From Pseudomonadota bacterium (GTDB lineage Bacteria; Pseudomonadota; Gammaproteobacteria; Steroidobacterales; Steroidobacteraceae), in the NCBI GenBank assembly GCA_025355245.1, contig JANXZZ010000023.1:1-48984 (forward strand): DNA of 48,984 nt, given 5' to 3'. Made by a program: the position numbers and the translations under genes. Shown here one piece after another: positions 25,306 through 33,964 of this stretch; the stretch's first letter is position 1, and each line of letters begins with the position of its first letter. The notes beneath the pieces are model-generated. The model saw only the letters and a list, made by a program, of their open reading frames with translations, was not told where the DNA came from and made no database searches.

Positions 25306-26811
25306 CTACGACCGCGGTTGGAGCCAGTTCGGCAGGAACGTCAGTGGATCGTCGTGGACGGATTCATTGAATTTAACGTGACTTGCCGCTAGCGACGTCT
25401 GCAGGCGCCCGTCTTTGCAGGCTTGGAGCACGTCCATCGCCCCGCCCAGGAATTGGCCGCCGATGAAGATTTGCGGAATTGTCTGCACCGAAGTCTTCGC
25501 AGTCAGCGCCGCGCGAATCTTGCCGCCACGATTCCCGTGTTGATATTCGACCGAATCGAGGTCGACTGATCGGTAGGAGATGCCGTACTTGCCAAACATG
25601 CGTCGAGCCGACCAGCAGAATTCGCACCATTCGAGCGCGAACATCACGACGGGCTGCTCAGGGTCGCCCAGCAGTCGGTCTATGAACGCGGCCGCATCGG
25701 CATCCACCGGCAGTGGGGCGATTTCGACCTTCGGCTGCGGCGATGGCACCGGTGCAGGCGCTGCCGAATCAAACCGATAATGTGGCGTCGACCGAGCGAT
25801 GGTCAGCTCGTCTTCGGTCATGTCGGAGGGGATGTCGGAAAACAGCGGCGTGCTCAGGTAACGCTCACCGGTATCCGGCAGCATGCACAGGATGTTCGCG
25901 CCCTCGCGCGCCGATTGACTCACCTGCAGCGCGCCGGCAAAGGTAGCCCCGCCGGAAATACCCACAAATATCCCTTCCTTCTGCGCCAGGTCGCGCGCGC
26001 ACCTGAGCGCGTCGGCACCTGCGATCGGAATGATGCGATCCACGAGCTTCAGGCGCAACGCATCTTCCACCAGTGCCGGAATGAAGTCCGGACTCCACCC
26101 CTGCATCAGATGCGGGCGGAAATTCGGATGGCTGCCTGCCGCCACGCCCTCCTTAGTGCGCGGCTGCGGAATTCCGCTGCCGAGAATCTGCGAGTTGTCG
26201 GGTTCGCAAACCACGATTGTCGTGTTCGGGCGGGCCTCGCGCAGCACGCGGGCAACGCCCTTCAGCGTTCCGCCCGTGCCGAAGCCCGTCAACCAATAGT
26301 CGAGCTCGTCGCCGTCGAAGGCCTCGAGTATTTCGGGCGCGGTCGTGCGCGAGTGCGCATCGGCGTTGGCTTCGTTCTCGAACTGGCGGCAGAGGAACCA
26401 GCCGTGTTTGTCGGCGAGCTCGGTAGCCTTCGCGAGCATGCCGCTGCCTTTGAGCGCCGCGGGGGTCAGCACGACCTTCGCGCCCAGAAAGCGCATCATC
26501 TTGCGTCGCTCGACGCTGAAATTCTCCGCCATCGTGACGACGAGCGGGTAGCCTTTCTGAGCGCAGACCATGGCGAGCCCGATGCCGGTATTGCCGCTCG
26601 TCGCCTCGATCACGGTCTGGCCCGGCCGAAGCGTTCCACGCCGTTCGGCGTCCTCTATGACGCCGAGCGCGAGGCGGTCCTTGACCGATCCCATCGGGTT
26701 GAACGATTCGATCTTGACGAACAGATTGACGTGCGCTGGCGCTAGCCGATTGATCCTGACGACGGGCGTGTGGCCGATCGTACCGAGGATATTGTCGATC
26801 CTCTTGCTCAA
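25306..26811 (-). CDS. Cysteine synthase/cystathionine beta-synthase-like enzyme fused to glutaredoxin
   Basis: This is a two-domain protein of about 501 residues. Residues 1-330 are a fold-type II PLP enzyme: NILGTIGHTPVVRINRL, the PLP Lys K44 in GSVKDRLALG, the TSGNTG loop (71-75), GFGTGGTLKG and the C-terminal GISGGATFAGAL. This is the O-acetylserine sulfhydrylase/CBS catalytic core. After a proline-rich linker (PAPVPSPQPKVEIAPLP) a glutaredoxin follows, with VVMFALEWCEFCWS (CxxC), QTIPQIFIGGQFLGG and DVLQACKDGRL. The open frame extends to 26979, but the TTG at 26811, preceded by a G-rich run, begins exactly at the family's N-terminus. The fusion suggests redox coupling of cysteine synthesis, or persulfide chemistry. 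IS-end-like repeat A lies upstream. Confidence 0.9.
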   Translation of the reverse strand: MSKRIDNILGTIGHTPVVRINRLAPAHVNLFVKIESFNPMGSVKDRLALGVIEDAERRGTLRPGQTVIEATSGNTGIGLAMVCAQKGYPLVVTMAENFSVERRKMMRFLGAKVVLTPAALKGSGMLAKATELADKHGWFLCRQFENEANADAHSRTTAPEILEAFDGDELDYWLTGFGTGGTLKGVARVLREARPNTTIVVCEPDNSQILGSGIPQPRTKEGVAAGSHPNFRPHLMQGWSPDFIPALVEDALRLKLVDRIIPIAGADALRCARDLAQKEGIFVGISGGATFAGALQVSQSAREGANILCMLPDTGERYLSTPLFSDIPSDMTEDELTIARSTPHYRFDSAAPAPVPSPQPKVEIAPLPVDADAAAFIDRLLGDPEQPVVMFALEWCEFCWSARRMFGKYGISYRSVDLDSVEYQHGNRGGKIRAALTAKTSVQTIPQIFIGGQFLGGAMDVLQACKDGRLQTSLAASHVKFNESVHDDPLTFLPNWLQPRS

Positions 26812-27020
26812 AGTGCCCCCCGACGCAGCAGATTTGTGGCTCTTGGACCCAAAAGCCGCGTTCCCACCGCTGATGATAGACGACACGCGAGCATCTACGG
26901 CACTTGGCTCGCCCTTCTCGACCAATTCTCGCCAAAAGTGCCGCTGGGGACCCGCCAGATTGTCGCGCGGGCGCATCACTGGGGAAGCGGCTCCGTGCGG
27001 CTTCGCTCAACGGACTCACC

Positions 27021-27130
27021 GAGGTCCGCGAACGGCTCCGGTGATCTCTGCAGCGCCATATTTCAGGAGAGGAATTCGGCGTTGTGCCAAATTAAGGGAC
27101 GCGGGCGCCAATTGTAAGGAGAAGCGACAC
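27021..27130. repeat. Dispersed IS-end-like repeat, copy A
   Basis: Shared blocks with copies B and C are GAGGTCCGCGAACGGCT (27021 on), GGAGAGGAATTC (27066 on), and three imperfect units of the type GCCAAATTAAGGA at about 27055, 27086 and 27107. They are followed by GAAGCGACAC at 27121-27130. The unit spacing is near 25-31 bases. Multiple short repeats ending in GAARCGACA (complement TGTCGYTTC) recall IS21-family ends. No transposase gene is next to it, so it would be a solo end. Confidence 0.55.
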
Positions 27131-27284
27131 AAGCGCAATGTCTTCAACAGGAGTCAGCGGCGATGGCAGCACGACTCTCAACAGAAGCCCTGCGGAGAAG
27201 TCGGGGCGGTGCACGTCCGACATGGAGCGACCTTTCTCCGTCAACCCGTCATTGAGCGAGAGTGTCGCCGCAAGAGCTTCGCCG

Positions 27285-27632
27285 TCACTCGGATGCGCGG
27301 CGTCCACGACTGCCGCGGCGTTCGGCGCCCGCCCGCGTGGTCGGCGCGGTGCTGCCGTCCGCGCGGCGCGGCCCTTGCCGCCGATCGGCGAAGTGGCGAT
27401 ACGTGCAGTCACAAACGGCGGCGTCGCAACCCGGCAGCGGGAACCGCGGAGCGTCGACCGAGAGATAGCGCTGGTCCTTGCACGCCCTTGCTGCAGCGCA
27501 CGCGGAGGCGGTCCCCTCGATCCCCACCGCGTGCCAACGCTGCGACGGCGCGGCGGACAGGGCCGTCGGATCATCCTCAGAGAATGTGTATTTCAAGATC
27601 GATCGTCCGTGTGGCGCGCCCACAAGGAGCAT
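27285..27632 (-). CDS. Small conserved Cys-rich protein (CxC...H...DRR motif)
   Basis: This is a 115-residue putative protein without a known function. The central part reads ACKDQRYLSVDAPRFPLPGC, followed by a C-x5-C-x-C-x4-H arrangement and ADRRQGPRR. I recognise this pattern (small proteins with LPLxxC.....C.C.Y.H..DRR.GPRR) as recurrent in proteobacteria, and it could bind a metal. The first 45 residues fit (QRWHAVGIEG... before ACAAARA), while the C-terminal 25 are low complexity. No strong ribosome-binding site is visible. The DNA on the other strand is also open, so coding is likely but not certain. Confidence 0.5.
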   Translation of the reverse strand: MLLVGAPHGRSILKYTFSEDDPTALSAAPSQRWHAVGIEGTASACAAARACKDQRYLSVDAPRFPLPGCDAAVCDCTYRHFADRRQGPRRADGSTAPTTRAGAERRGSRGRRASE

Positions 27633-28141
27633 ACGTTAGCGCAGCGCGCCAGTGCCGGGTCCGTCGAGTTCACACAAGCCTGCCGGATCGTGCGATTCGG
27701 CCGCAATATTGCGACCTGCGTCGCACTCGGTACTAGCGAGGAGCCGTGGATGCATTTGCGCCGACCCGCCGCCGCGGGTGCAGACGGGCGATGACGATGA
27801 TCTCGCTATCGACCTGTGACCGCCGGTCGCTGCAGAGTCCCGAATGGGCGGCCTACCCTTTATAGGAAGCTCCCACCTTGCGCGGCACCGCCGAGCTCTC
27901 CGTGACTTCGCGAGCTAGGGGAGAGGACGTCCGACGGCTTTGCACAGAGGCGTCTCCCCGGCCACCAGGGTTCTCCGAAACGTGACGACGCTCACTTCTT
28001 AACAACTCTCCGAGGCCGATCTATCGGAATCGCTAGGGGTTTCCGGTCAGCGCTGCCCCGTCCCGCGAATACTGTCGACGGCTCGACCTTCCGAGCCAGG
28101 CGCCCGACTCGACCGGAGGGCGTACACGGAGGCCCGGCGTC
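27633..28141. other. Intergenic region
   Basis: About 500 bases separate the small Cys-rich gene from the sulfotransferase gene, which diverge. I see no recognisable protein, RNA or repeat. The stretch 27850-27880 (CCTTTATAGGAAG) is locally AT-richer than its surroundings and could hold promoter elements, but no paired -35/-10 boxes stand out. Confidence 0.4.
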
Positions 28142-30046
28142 GTGCTTGATTGGTTCAACGCTCGCGAAGCGGTCGACGCAGGTGTCGCGCTGGCCGACTA
28201 TTTCTCGGGAAACACGCAGTCGGTTTCGAAGAAGCGACGCAACGTATCGTCGCGCCGAGACCCCGGGAGAGCGCTGCAAGATCTCATGCGGCAGACGGAC
28301 CGCGATCAACGGGTTCAGCGCCTCAATTTCTATCAGAAGGCTCGATTCGCCACTTCCTTCAAATGGCAGTTGCTCCAGGGCGGAGTTGCGCCCGCCATAG
28401 CCGCTGAATTGACGCGGCGGGTAGTGGTTCATCTGTCCCTGAATTCGGGCGGCTCCGCGCTTGGGAAAAACTCGCCCGCTGCGCCGATCAGTTCAAGCGA
28501 CTCCGGCAAAGCGCGCTATTGCTTCGATCAGGCCAACGCATGCGTCGCGCAGGGCGCGCATTCCGAGGCAGTGGGTCTGTATCAGGCCTGCGTCAGGCTC
28601 AATCCCCGTCATACCGACGCTATCAATAACCTAGCCGCTACATTGTGTGAACTGGGGCGCTACGAGGAGGCAGAAAACCACTTTCGGGCAGCGATCAGTC
28701 TGAATGCGAATCACCCCGAAGCGCATGGAAACCTCGGGGCCCTGCTGCGCTCGAAGGGTCGCCTTGACGACGCCGAGGCGTCGCTGCGGCGCGCCATCAA
28801 ATTGCGACCGGACTTTATCGACGCGCGCTGCAATCTCGGTTCGACGCTCACTGCCCTCGGTCGCCTGCGCGATGCCAGGGCGCACTTCAAGAGAGCTCTG
28901 AAGGTCGTACCTCGCCATGCCGGCGCCTTGTTGGGCCTGGGTCATGTCGCGAGGCTCGAAGGGCGCTTCGAGGAAACCGGCGCAATGTTCAAGCGCGCGC
29001 TAAAGGCCAATCCGACGATGCCAGACCTCTGGGCCTCAATGGTCGGACAACGTAAAATGACGACGGCTGACGCCGATTGGCTGAAGCGCGCGGAGGAACT
29101 CGCGGCCGGTCGCATCACGCCTTTGCAGGATGCTGACCTGCGATTCGCGATGGGGAAGTACTGCGACGACGTGGGAGACTTCCCGAGGGCCTTTGACAAC
29201 TACCGGCGCGGCAATGCATTGCTGAAAAATGTAGCCGGACCCTATGAACGGGGCGCGCGCACGCGCTTCGTTGACGACCTCATCCAGGCCTACTCTTCGC
29301 AAGCTAGCTTTATTCCCGCAGACGGGGCGTCTGACTCGGTGCAGCCGATTTTCGTCGTCGGCATGATGCGGTCGGGCACGTCGCTCGCTGAACAGATCAT
29401 CGCGTCGCATCCGTCGGTGAAAGGCGCGGGAGAACTGGGATTCTGGAATGACGCCGTTCGTGAGCATGAATCCGCCGTGCGGGCGGCGCCCTTGGAGCGC
29501 GTGAGGAGAACTCAGCTTAGCCAAGCGTATCTACGAGTCCTGACGAGCCGAGTCCCTGACGCATCGCGCATTGTTGATAAGGCGCCGGTCAACTCCGACT
29601 ACCTCGGCCTCATTCACTCGGTGTTCCCGAGAGCTCGCATCATTTATATGCGCCGAAACCCTATCGACTCGTGCCTGTCCTGTTATTTTCAGCAGCTTTC
29701 GCCCGCCTTGACGTTCACGATGGACTTGTCGGACCTCGCGCACTACTACCACGAACATCATCGACTCATCGCGCATTGGCGCAGCGTGCTCCCGCCCGGA
29801 ACCATCCTCGACGTGCCTTACGCGGAACTGGTCGCGGACCAAGAAGGGTGGACCCGCAAGATCCTCGAGTTCCTTGGCCTCGAGTGGGATCGGCAGTGCC
29901 TCGACTTTCACAAGACCAACCGCCCGGTCGTGACTGCCAGCTTTTGGCAGGTACGGCAGAAGATGTACCGCGAATCCGTCGAGCGCTGGCGCAACTACGC
30001 TCAGTTCATCGGTCCGCTGCTACGCCTGACGCCTTTGGCTGCGTGA
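28142..30046 (+). CDS. TPR-repeat sulfotransferase
   Basis: This is a 634-residue protein from a GTG at 28142. The N-terminal 110 residues are not recognised. About 125-300 are at least four tetratricopeptide repeats (ARYCFDQANACVAQGAHSEA, NNLAATLCELGRYEEAENHF, GNLGALLRSKGRLDDAEASL, CNLGSTLTALGRLRDARAHF). The C-terminal half is a sulfotransferase domain. FVVGMMRSGTSLAEQIIASH is the 5'-phosphosulfate loop of PAPS binding, MRRNPIDSCLSCYFQ is the 3'-phosphate region, and YAELVADQEG follows. It should transfer sulfate from PAPS to a protein tyrosine or glycan, with the TPR part binding the substrate. Such TPR-sulfotransferases are frequent in Xanthomonadales and related groups. No PAPS synthesis genes are near. 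Confidence 0.88.
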   Translation: MLDWFNAREAVDAGVALADYFSGNTQSVSKKRRNVSSRRDPGRALQDLMRQTDRDQRVQRLNFYQKARFATSFKWQLLQGGVAPAIAAELTRRVVVHLSLNSGGSALGKNSPAAPISSSDSGKARYCFDQANACVAQGAHSEAVGLYQACVRLNPRHTDAINNLAATLCELGRYEEAENHFRAAISLNANHPEAHGNLGALLRSKGRLDDAEASLRRAIKLRPDFIDARCNLGSTLTALGRLRDARAHFKRALKVVPRHAGALLGLGHVARLEGRFEETGAMFKRALKANPTMPDLWASMVGQRKMTTADADWLKRAEELAAGRITPLQDADLRFAMGKYCDDVGDFPRAFDNYRRGNALLKNVAGPYERGARTRFVDDLIQAYSSQASFIPADGASDSVQPIFVVGMMRSGTSLAEQIIASHPSVKGAGELGFWNDAVREHESAVRAAPLERVRRTQLSQAYLRVLTSRVPDASRIVDKAPVNSDYLGLIHSVFPRARIIYMRRNPIDSCLSCYFQQLSPALTFTMDLSDLAHYYHEHHRLIAHWRSVLPPGTILDVPYAELVADQEGWTRKILEFLGLEWDRQCLDFHKTNRPVVTASFWQVRQKMYRESVERWRNYAQFIGPLLRLTPLAA

Positions 30047-30492
30047 TTGTCCTGTTGCGCTCGACAAGCGCGGGACGCTTTTGGAAACCACCTTAGCCAG
30101 GCAGGGGCGCGTCCCGCGAAACAGCGGCAAAACCGGCTGCCTGAACATCGGTCGCATGAGACGACTCGTGGCAGCGCGCACCGCGCTACGAGATCGACAC
30201 AGGCCGAAGCAGAGACTCAAAAATATGACGCAGGCGGCGACAAACGAGCAAGCGCATACGTCGGCAGGATGCCGGAGCGGAAGAACTTCTCGACTTCTCG
30301 TCGCGCGGAAACTGCGGGGCACGATTCGCGCGACAGCACGCGACCCTTTCTCAGTGTGAGCGGGCCAAGTTGAACCACAGACGTTCCGGTCGCATGGGTC
30401 CCGCAAGTATTCACGTCATGCGTACGGCGCCTAGCTGGACCTTAGAGTCGCCATTAAAAAAGTCCTCGGCGGCATTGTCTGCTCGTTTTAGA

Positions 30493-30573
30493 CGAGAAAG
30501 CCTTGTGGAGAAGATGAAAGCGCAATCACTGGCGGCGCTCGTGCGCATGGTCGTGGAAGTCGAGCGCCCGCGC
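30493..30573 (+). pseudogene. Remnant of a FixJ-like regulator C-terminus
   Basis: The frame reads SLVEKMKAQSLAALVRMVVE and ERPR. By eye 18 of 27 residues agree with the end of the FixJ protein encoded at 21466-21543. This is the last helix of the LuxR-type HTH. Nothing upstream in any frame looks like the recognition helix or a receiver. The rest of the 686-base interval between the sulfotransferase and azurin genes shows no recognisable gene. It is a relic of a duplicated or transferred fixJ-like gene. Confidence 0.5.
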
Positions 30574-30732
30574 CAGCGTTCCCGCAGCAGCGTGGCGTCC
30601 GGCAGAGGGGATTCCGCCACCCCACAAACGTCCGCCACCACGAATCGCGCACGCTGCCATGGCTGACGAGGTGTCGCCGACTGGCCGGGGCGTCGACCCC
30701 ATTCGAGTTAGACGGCCCTACGCTAAACCGAC

Positions 30733-31290
30733 CTAAGTGTGCTCCGCCGCGACGATCGGCGTCGGCGGCGATGCGGTATTGCCGCGCGCTGGTGATTCCG
30801 AGCTTTCCCTGACCGCAACTTCGCGGGTGCTGGAGTCACCAAACACGAGGACGCCATGCATCACAGAGCGGTGCCCCGGCGTCGAGCAGAAAAACGTGTA
30901 GGTGTTGCCCGCGCGCAGGCTCGCAGTGCTGAACATCACGGTCGTCGTTTCACCGCCACCGACCAGCGCGGTCGCCGCGATGATGCGCTTGTCACCTTGC
31001 GGCTGGTAGTTGTGACTGCGACCGGCGTTTTGGCCCGCGATCGCAACCGCCGCGACGTCAGCGTTTCGGACCAGCACCCAGTTGTGTCCCATCACTTGAG
31101 CTGGTTGCTTCCCAACGTGGTGCAGCGTCAGTTCCACGTCGCTGCAGCCGGACCCGATCTCAAGCTTCTTCTGGTTGAACTGCATCAGATCGTTGGCTTC
31201 GACCGATACGCGGCAGACATCGGCGTGTGCCGGCATCGCCATTGCCGCGAGGGCCAGGATGCCAATAATGGCTGGGCATGCGCGGTTCAT
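30733..31290 (-). CDS. Azurin (type I blue copper protein)
   Basis: This is a periplasmic one-electron carrier. The signal peptide ends at AHA (about residue 23). The mature part follows azurin closely: copper ligands H69 in MGHNWV, C135 and H140 in FFCSTPGH, and M144 in SVMHG. The spacing H-66-C-5-H-4-M is identical to Pseudomonas azurin. The structural disulfide Cys pair (C26, C49) is also 23 apart as expected. A 30-residue Ser/Ala/Pro-rich C-terminal tail is an unusual extension. AGGAGAGGA before the ATG is a strong ribosome-binding site. It lies 36 bases downstream of the second Cyc2-like gene, so they are probably one operon. Electron transfer between the pair is a reasonable inference, comparable to rusticyanin with Cyc2. 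Confidence 0.95.
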   Translation of the reverse strand: MNRACPAIIGILALAAMAMPAHADVCRVSVEANDLMQFNQKKLEIGSGCSDVELTLHHVGKQPAQVMGHNWVLVRNADVAAVAIAGQNAGRSHNYQPQGDKRIIAATALVGGGETTTVMFSTASLRAGNTYTFFCSTPGHRSVMHGVLVFGDSSTREVAVRESSESPARGNTASPPTPIVAAEHT

Positions 31291-31326
31291 GAGCGGTCCT
31301 CTCCTATGACGTGGGCGGGGTGGGTA

Positions 31327-32700
31327 TCAGCCGATGACCCAGAAATAGGCAAAAAGCGTGTTGTTGTCGTGCGCGGAGCGGCCGAAGCCGTCGTAGTTGG
31401 TATCGCCACCGTTGAACTTCGTGTAGCCGGTGTATTGGAGTCCGAGCCGCACGTTGAGCCACGGCCGGGCGAAGGAATCCAGTTTCCCGAACGGTATCCA
31501 TTCGAGCTGCAGGACGTAGCCGCGGCTGTCGGGCGAGCCGTTGTTGCTGCCGTCGAGCGGATTGGGAGCGTAGAGCACGCTGTCGCTACTGCCGCTCGTG
31601 TCAAAGCCTTCGACCGACCCGACCCAAGTGCGCCGGAACGAATAGGTCACGTCCGCATGCAGCGCCGTCAGGTGGCTGGAGGTCGAGGTGGCCGCGCCAG
31701 TTGCAACGCTCGCATCGAGGGTTGCATGCTCGCGGATGGCGGCGAAGTTAACGGCGACAGCGTGTGGCCCTTCGTTGCTCTCCTGAAACGTCGCGTCAAA
31801 ACCGATGTCCGTGTAACGGTCTCTCGCGGCAACTGTCGGGTCCGGCGCAACGTCCACCTGCATCCCGAAGGTGCCGATCGACCACTGCCGCTCGCGGTCG
31901 CCGGCCTGGTACGCCGCACGCCAGTAAGGCGCAATGCCATCGAGGTGCGCGCTGGCGTCCGGCGTAAGTCCGGTGTTGCTGAGCCAACGGTCGGATAGAC
32001 CCCGGTAGCCGCCCGCCTCGAGGTAGTAGTGGCCGTCGATCATCGCGTACGCGGTTGCACCGAGTACCGTTTGCGCGAAGCCACCGATGACCGGTCCGGC
32101 GGTGGGTGACGGGGCGAGCGCCGAGGTGATGTAGGGCGCTCCCCAGGCAGGCGTCGAATTCCAGAGGTCCTGGACGGTTGGATTGTTGTTGACGGATACC
32201 CCGACGACCGCCCCCGTATTGCCAAGCGCAATGGCGCGCGCGTAGCGGATATCGAGGTTGTCCCAGTTAGCGTGGCGATCCGGACCGCTGTAGGTAGCCT
32301 GCACGAACGCGCCGGCATGCTGGCCGATGCGGCCGGCGAAGAACAGGCTCGTCTGGTCGATGGAGAAGTTGTCGTTCGTGCTCGTGTGCGGCGCCGGCAT
32401 CGAAGGCTGGTCGGCGCTGGTGTGGGTGTAGCCACCCTGAACCATTAACGCGAGCGGGATGAAGTGCTCGACGTCACCGAGCGCGTAGGCGTTAAGCTTG
32501 AACTCGCGCCCGTAGGGGGTCAGCGCGGGGCCGTAGCCCACCGTATGACACTGCGAGCACGGCATTCCGGTTTGCTCGGCGAAACTGGGTAGCGCGCGTG
32601 CCGGGCCGGGTACCGCGAGCAGCGCGGTCGCGGCTAGAAACGGCGCAATCCGTCCGCACAACATCCCGAGCCGCCGCCCCATCGACTGCTGAAATCGCAT
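31327..32700 (-). CDS. Cyc2-like outer-membrane monohaem cytochrome-porin fusion (copy 2)
   Basis: This is a 457-residue paralogue of the protein at 15125-16486. The signal peptide ends near ARA (residue 36). The mature protein opens LPSFAEQTGMPCSQCHTVGY with a single haem-c site (C48, C51, H52), then YGREFKLNAYAL. A barrel-like C-terminal domain of about 390 residues ends YFWVIG. The two paralogues share VNNNPTVQDLWNSTPA/LNNNPTVQDLWNSTPA, DNLDIRYA/NTDIRYAD and TNYDGxGRxAxDNNT. GGGAGG about 10 bases before the ATG supports the start. It is followed by azurin. The architecture matches Cyc2 of iron oxidisers and related cytochrome-porins. Whether the outer electron donor or acceptor is iron, another metal or something else cannot be read from sequence. 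Confidence 0.82.
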   Translation of the reverse strand: MRFQQSMGRRLGMLCGRIAPFLAATALLAVPGPARALPSFAEQTGMPCSQCHTVGYGPALTPYGREFKLNAYALGDVEHFIPLALMVQGGYTHTSADQPSMPAPHTSTNDNFSIDQTSLFFAGRIGQHAGAFVQATYSGPDRHANWDNLDIRYARAIALGNTGAVVGVSVNNNPTVQDLWNSTPAWGAPYITSALAPSPTAGPVIGGFAQTVLGATAYAMIDGHYYLEAGGYRGLSDRWLSNTGLTPDASAHLDGIAPYWRAAYQAGDRERQWSIGTFGMQVDVAPDPTVAARDRYTDIGFDATFQESNEGPHAVAVNFAAIREHATLDASVATGAATSTSSHLTALHADVTYSFRRTWVGSVEGFDTSGSSDSVLYAPNPLDGSNNGSPDSRGYVLQLEWIPFGKLDSFARPWLNVRLGLQYTGYTKFNGGDTNYDGFGRSAHDNNTLFAYFWVIG

Positions 32701-33619
32701 CTAGCAACGCCTCCCCTAGCGCATCCCCGTTATCGCCGAGGCCTCGCGGACATCAGCGTGTCGCGAAACTCTCGGGTCCATAATTTCCCAGCGGCACGGC
32801 GGCAGACAGTGGGGTATCGCTTGATGACGCGCGAGGGAAGAGGGTAGCGACCGTCAAGCGACGCCTGACAGAGCGCTATCAACGAGTTCGGCACAGACAG
32901 AATCGGTATGTGCGATGAGTCGGTAGTCAGGTTCAACCGATCGAAAATATTCTTGTCCGGCGCTGGAGACTGTCGCTGCGTGTGCAGCCGACCATGAGTC
33001 CATCGCCCCGTGCCCGGTCGTGAGGCAGATCGCGGCGTCTGTTGCGCCGTTTTGGTTCACCGAACTGGCGAGCTGCTAAGGAATCGTTCGCAAACCATTG
33101 AATTGGGTGTGTAAGGTTTGTGCTGTGACAGCGTCAATGAAGTGCGCTTTGAGCGCGGCCCTACGAACAAAAAAAGTGCGGAGCCGTGCGCTTTGATCAT
33201 TGGGTTGCCCGCACGGGCGAAGCGACCTTGAATGTGCGCACGGCGGCTGCGTGCGCGCAGCCGCGTGGAATTCGGCCGGCGCCGCTCGCCGTCGGCACGG
33301 TGTGTCAAAGGCCTGCTCAACGAGAGGCCGGACGTCGGTGCGACGCCGGGTGCTGGCTCTAGCGGTCGCCGCGGGAACGGTGGTCATTCGGCGCGGGTCC
33401 GACGCAGAACCGGACGGTAAGGTCACGCGCTCTTTAGTCTGCCGGTGATATATCTTCTGGGGCGCTTCGGTTCCCGGCCAGCTACCGGAACGTGACGGCT
33501 GGCGTCCGGCGGTAGCATGTACCGGATTCGTGAACCCGCAGGCCGTCCGGAGTGGCTTGACAATTCGCCTCGGTTATACCCAGTATGTCAAGGCGATCCT
33601 GACGGAGGAGATACTGTAG
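32701..33619. other. Long intergenic region, no gene recognised
   Basis: About 920 bases lie between the divergent Cyc2-like gene and the zinc-finger/HTH gene. Short open frames exist on both strands, but none shows a family motif or a good start. The part around 33060-33200 is less GC-rich than its surroundings and contains a run of seven A. It could be regulatory DNA or a decayed gene. Confidence 0.4.
33603..33609 (+). promoter_or_regulatory. Ribosome-binding site of the zinc-finger/HTH gene
   Basis: CGGAGGA (with GGAGGAG overlapping) about 9 bases before ATG at 33620 is the strongest Shine-Dalgarno in the area and supports that start. Confidence 0.65.
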
Positions 33620-33964
33620 ATGCGCCTGCCACTGAAGACCTCCGTCCCAAGCTGCTCTTTCTGCGGAAAGAAGGAATCTCCGGGTACACGGCTCGTCGGC
33701 GGCCCGACGGCGCGAATCTGCGATGCGTGCATTGGCGTCTGCAATAACATATTCGACGCGACGCCCTCTCATTTTGCGGGTTGGGACGCGATGTCCGACG
33801 CTCAGTTGCTGGGCTCACTAAAATCGGCGGTGACCGCGGTCGAGGCGACTCGCACGGTACTGCAAGCGCAGATTGACGCGTTGAAGAAGCGAGGTGTGAG
33901 CTGGAACGCGATCGGCGGGGCGCTCGGAATATCCCGGCAAGCGGCGTGGGAGCGTTTTTCATAG
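33620..33964 (+). CDS. Small ClpX-type zinc-finger / helix-turn-helix protein
   Basis: This is a 114-residue protein. Residues 12-42 are a C4 zinc finger like that of ClpX (CSFCGKKE ... ICDACIGVCNNIF), a module that binds adaptor or substrate proteins and dimerises. A helical linker follows, and residues 90-114 (RGVSWNAIGGALGISRQAAW) form a HTH of the type that binds DNA. No AAA+ domain is present, so it is not ClpX. This combination suggests a small transcription factor or adaptor. It stands alone, separated by a long gap from the Cyc2-like gene and followed by a broken hydrolase gene on the other strand. Confidence 0.8.
   Translation: MRLPLKTSVPSCSFCGKKESPGTRLVGGPTARICDACIGVCNNIFDATPSHFAGWDAMSDAQLLGSLKSAVTAVEATRTVLQAQIDALKKRGVSWNAIGGALGISRQAAWERFS

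Noticed and set aside
27138-27794. A 218-codon plus-strand frame opposite the small Cys-rich gene
   Set aside because: It shows no motif, and the minus strand carries the conserved Cys/His pattern.
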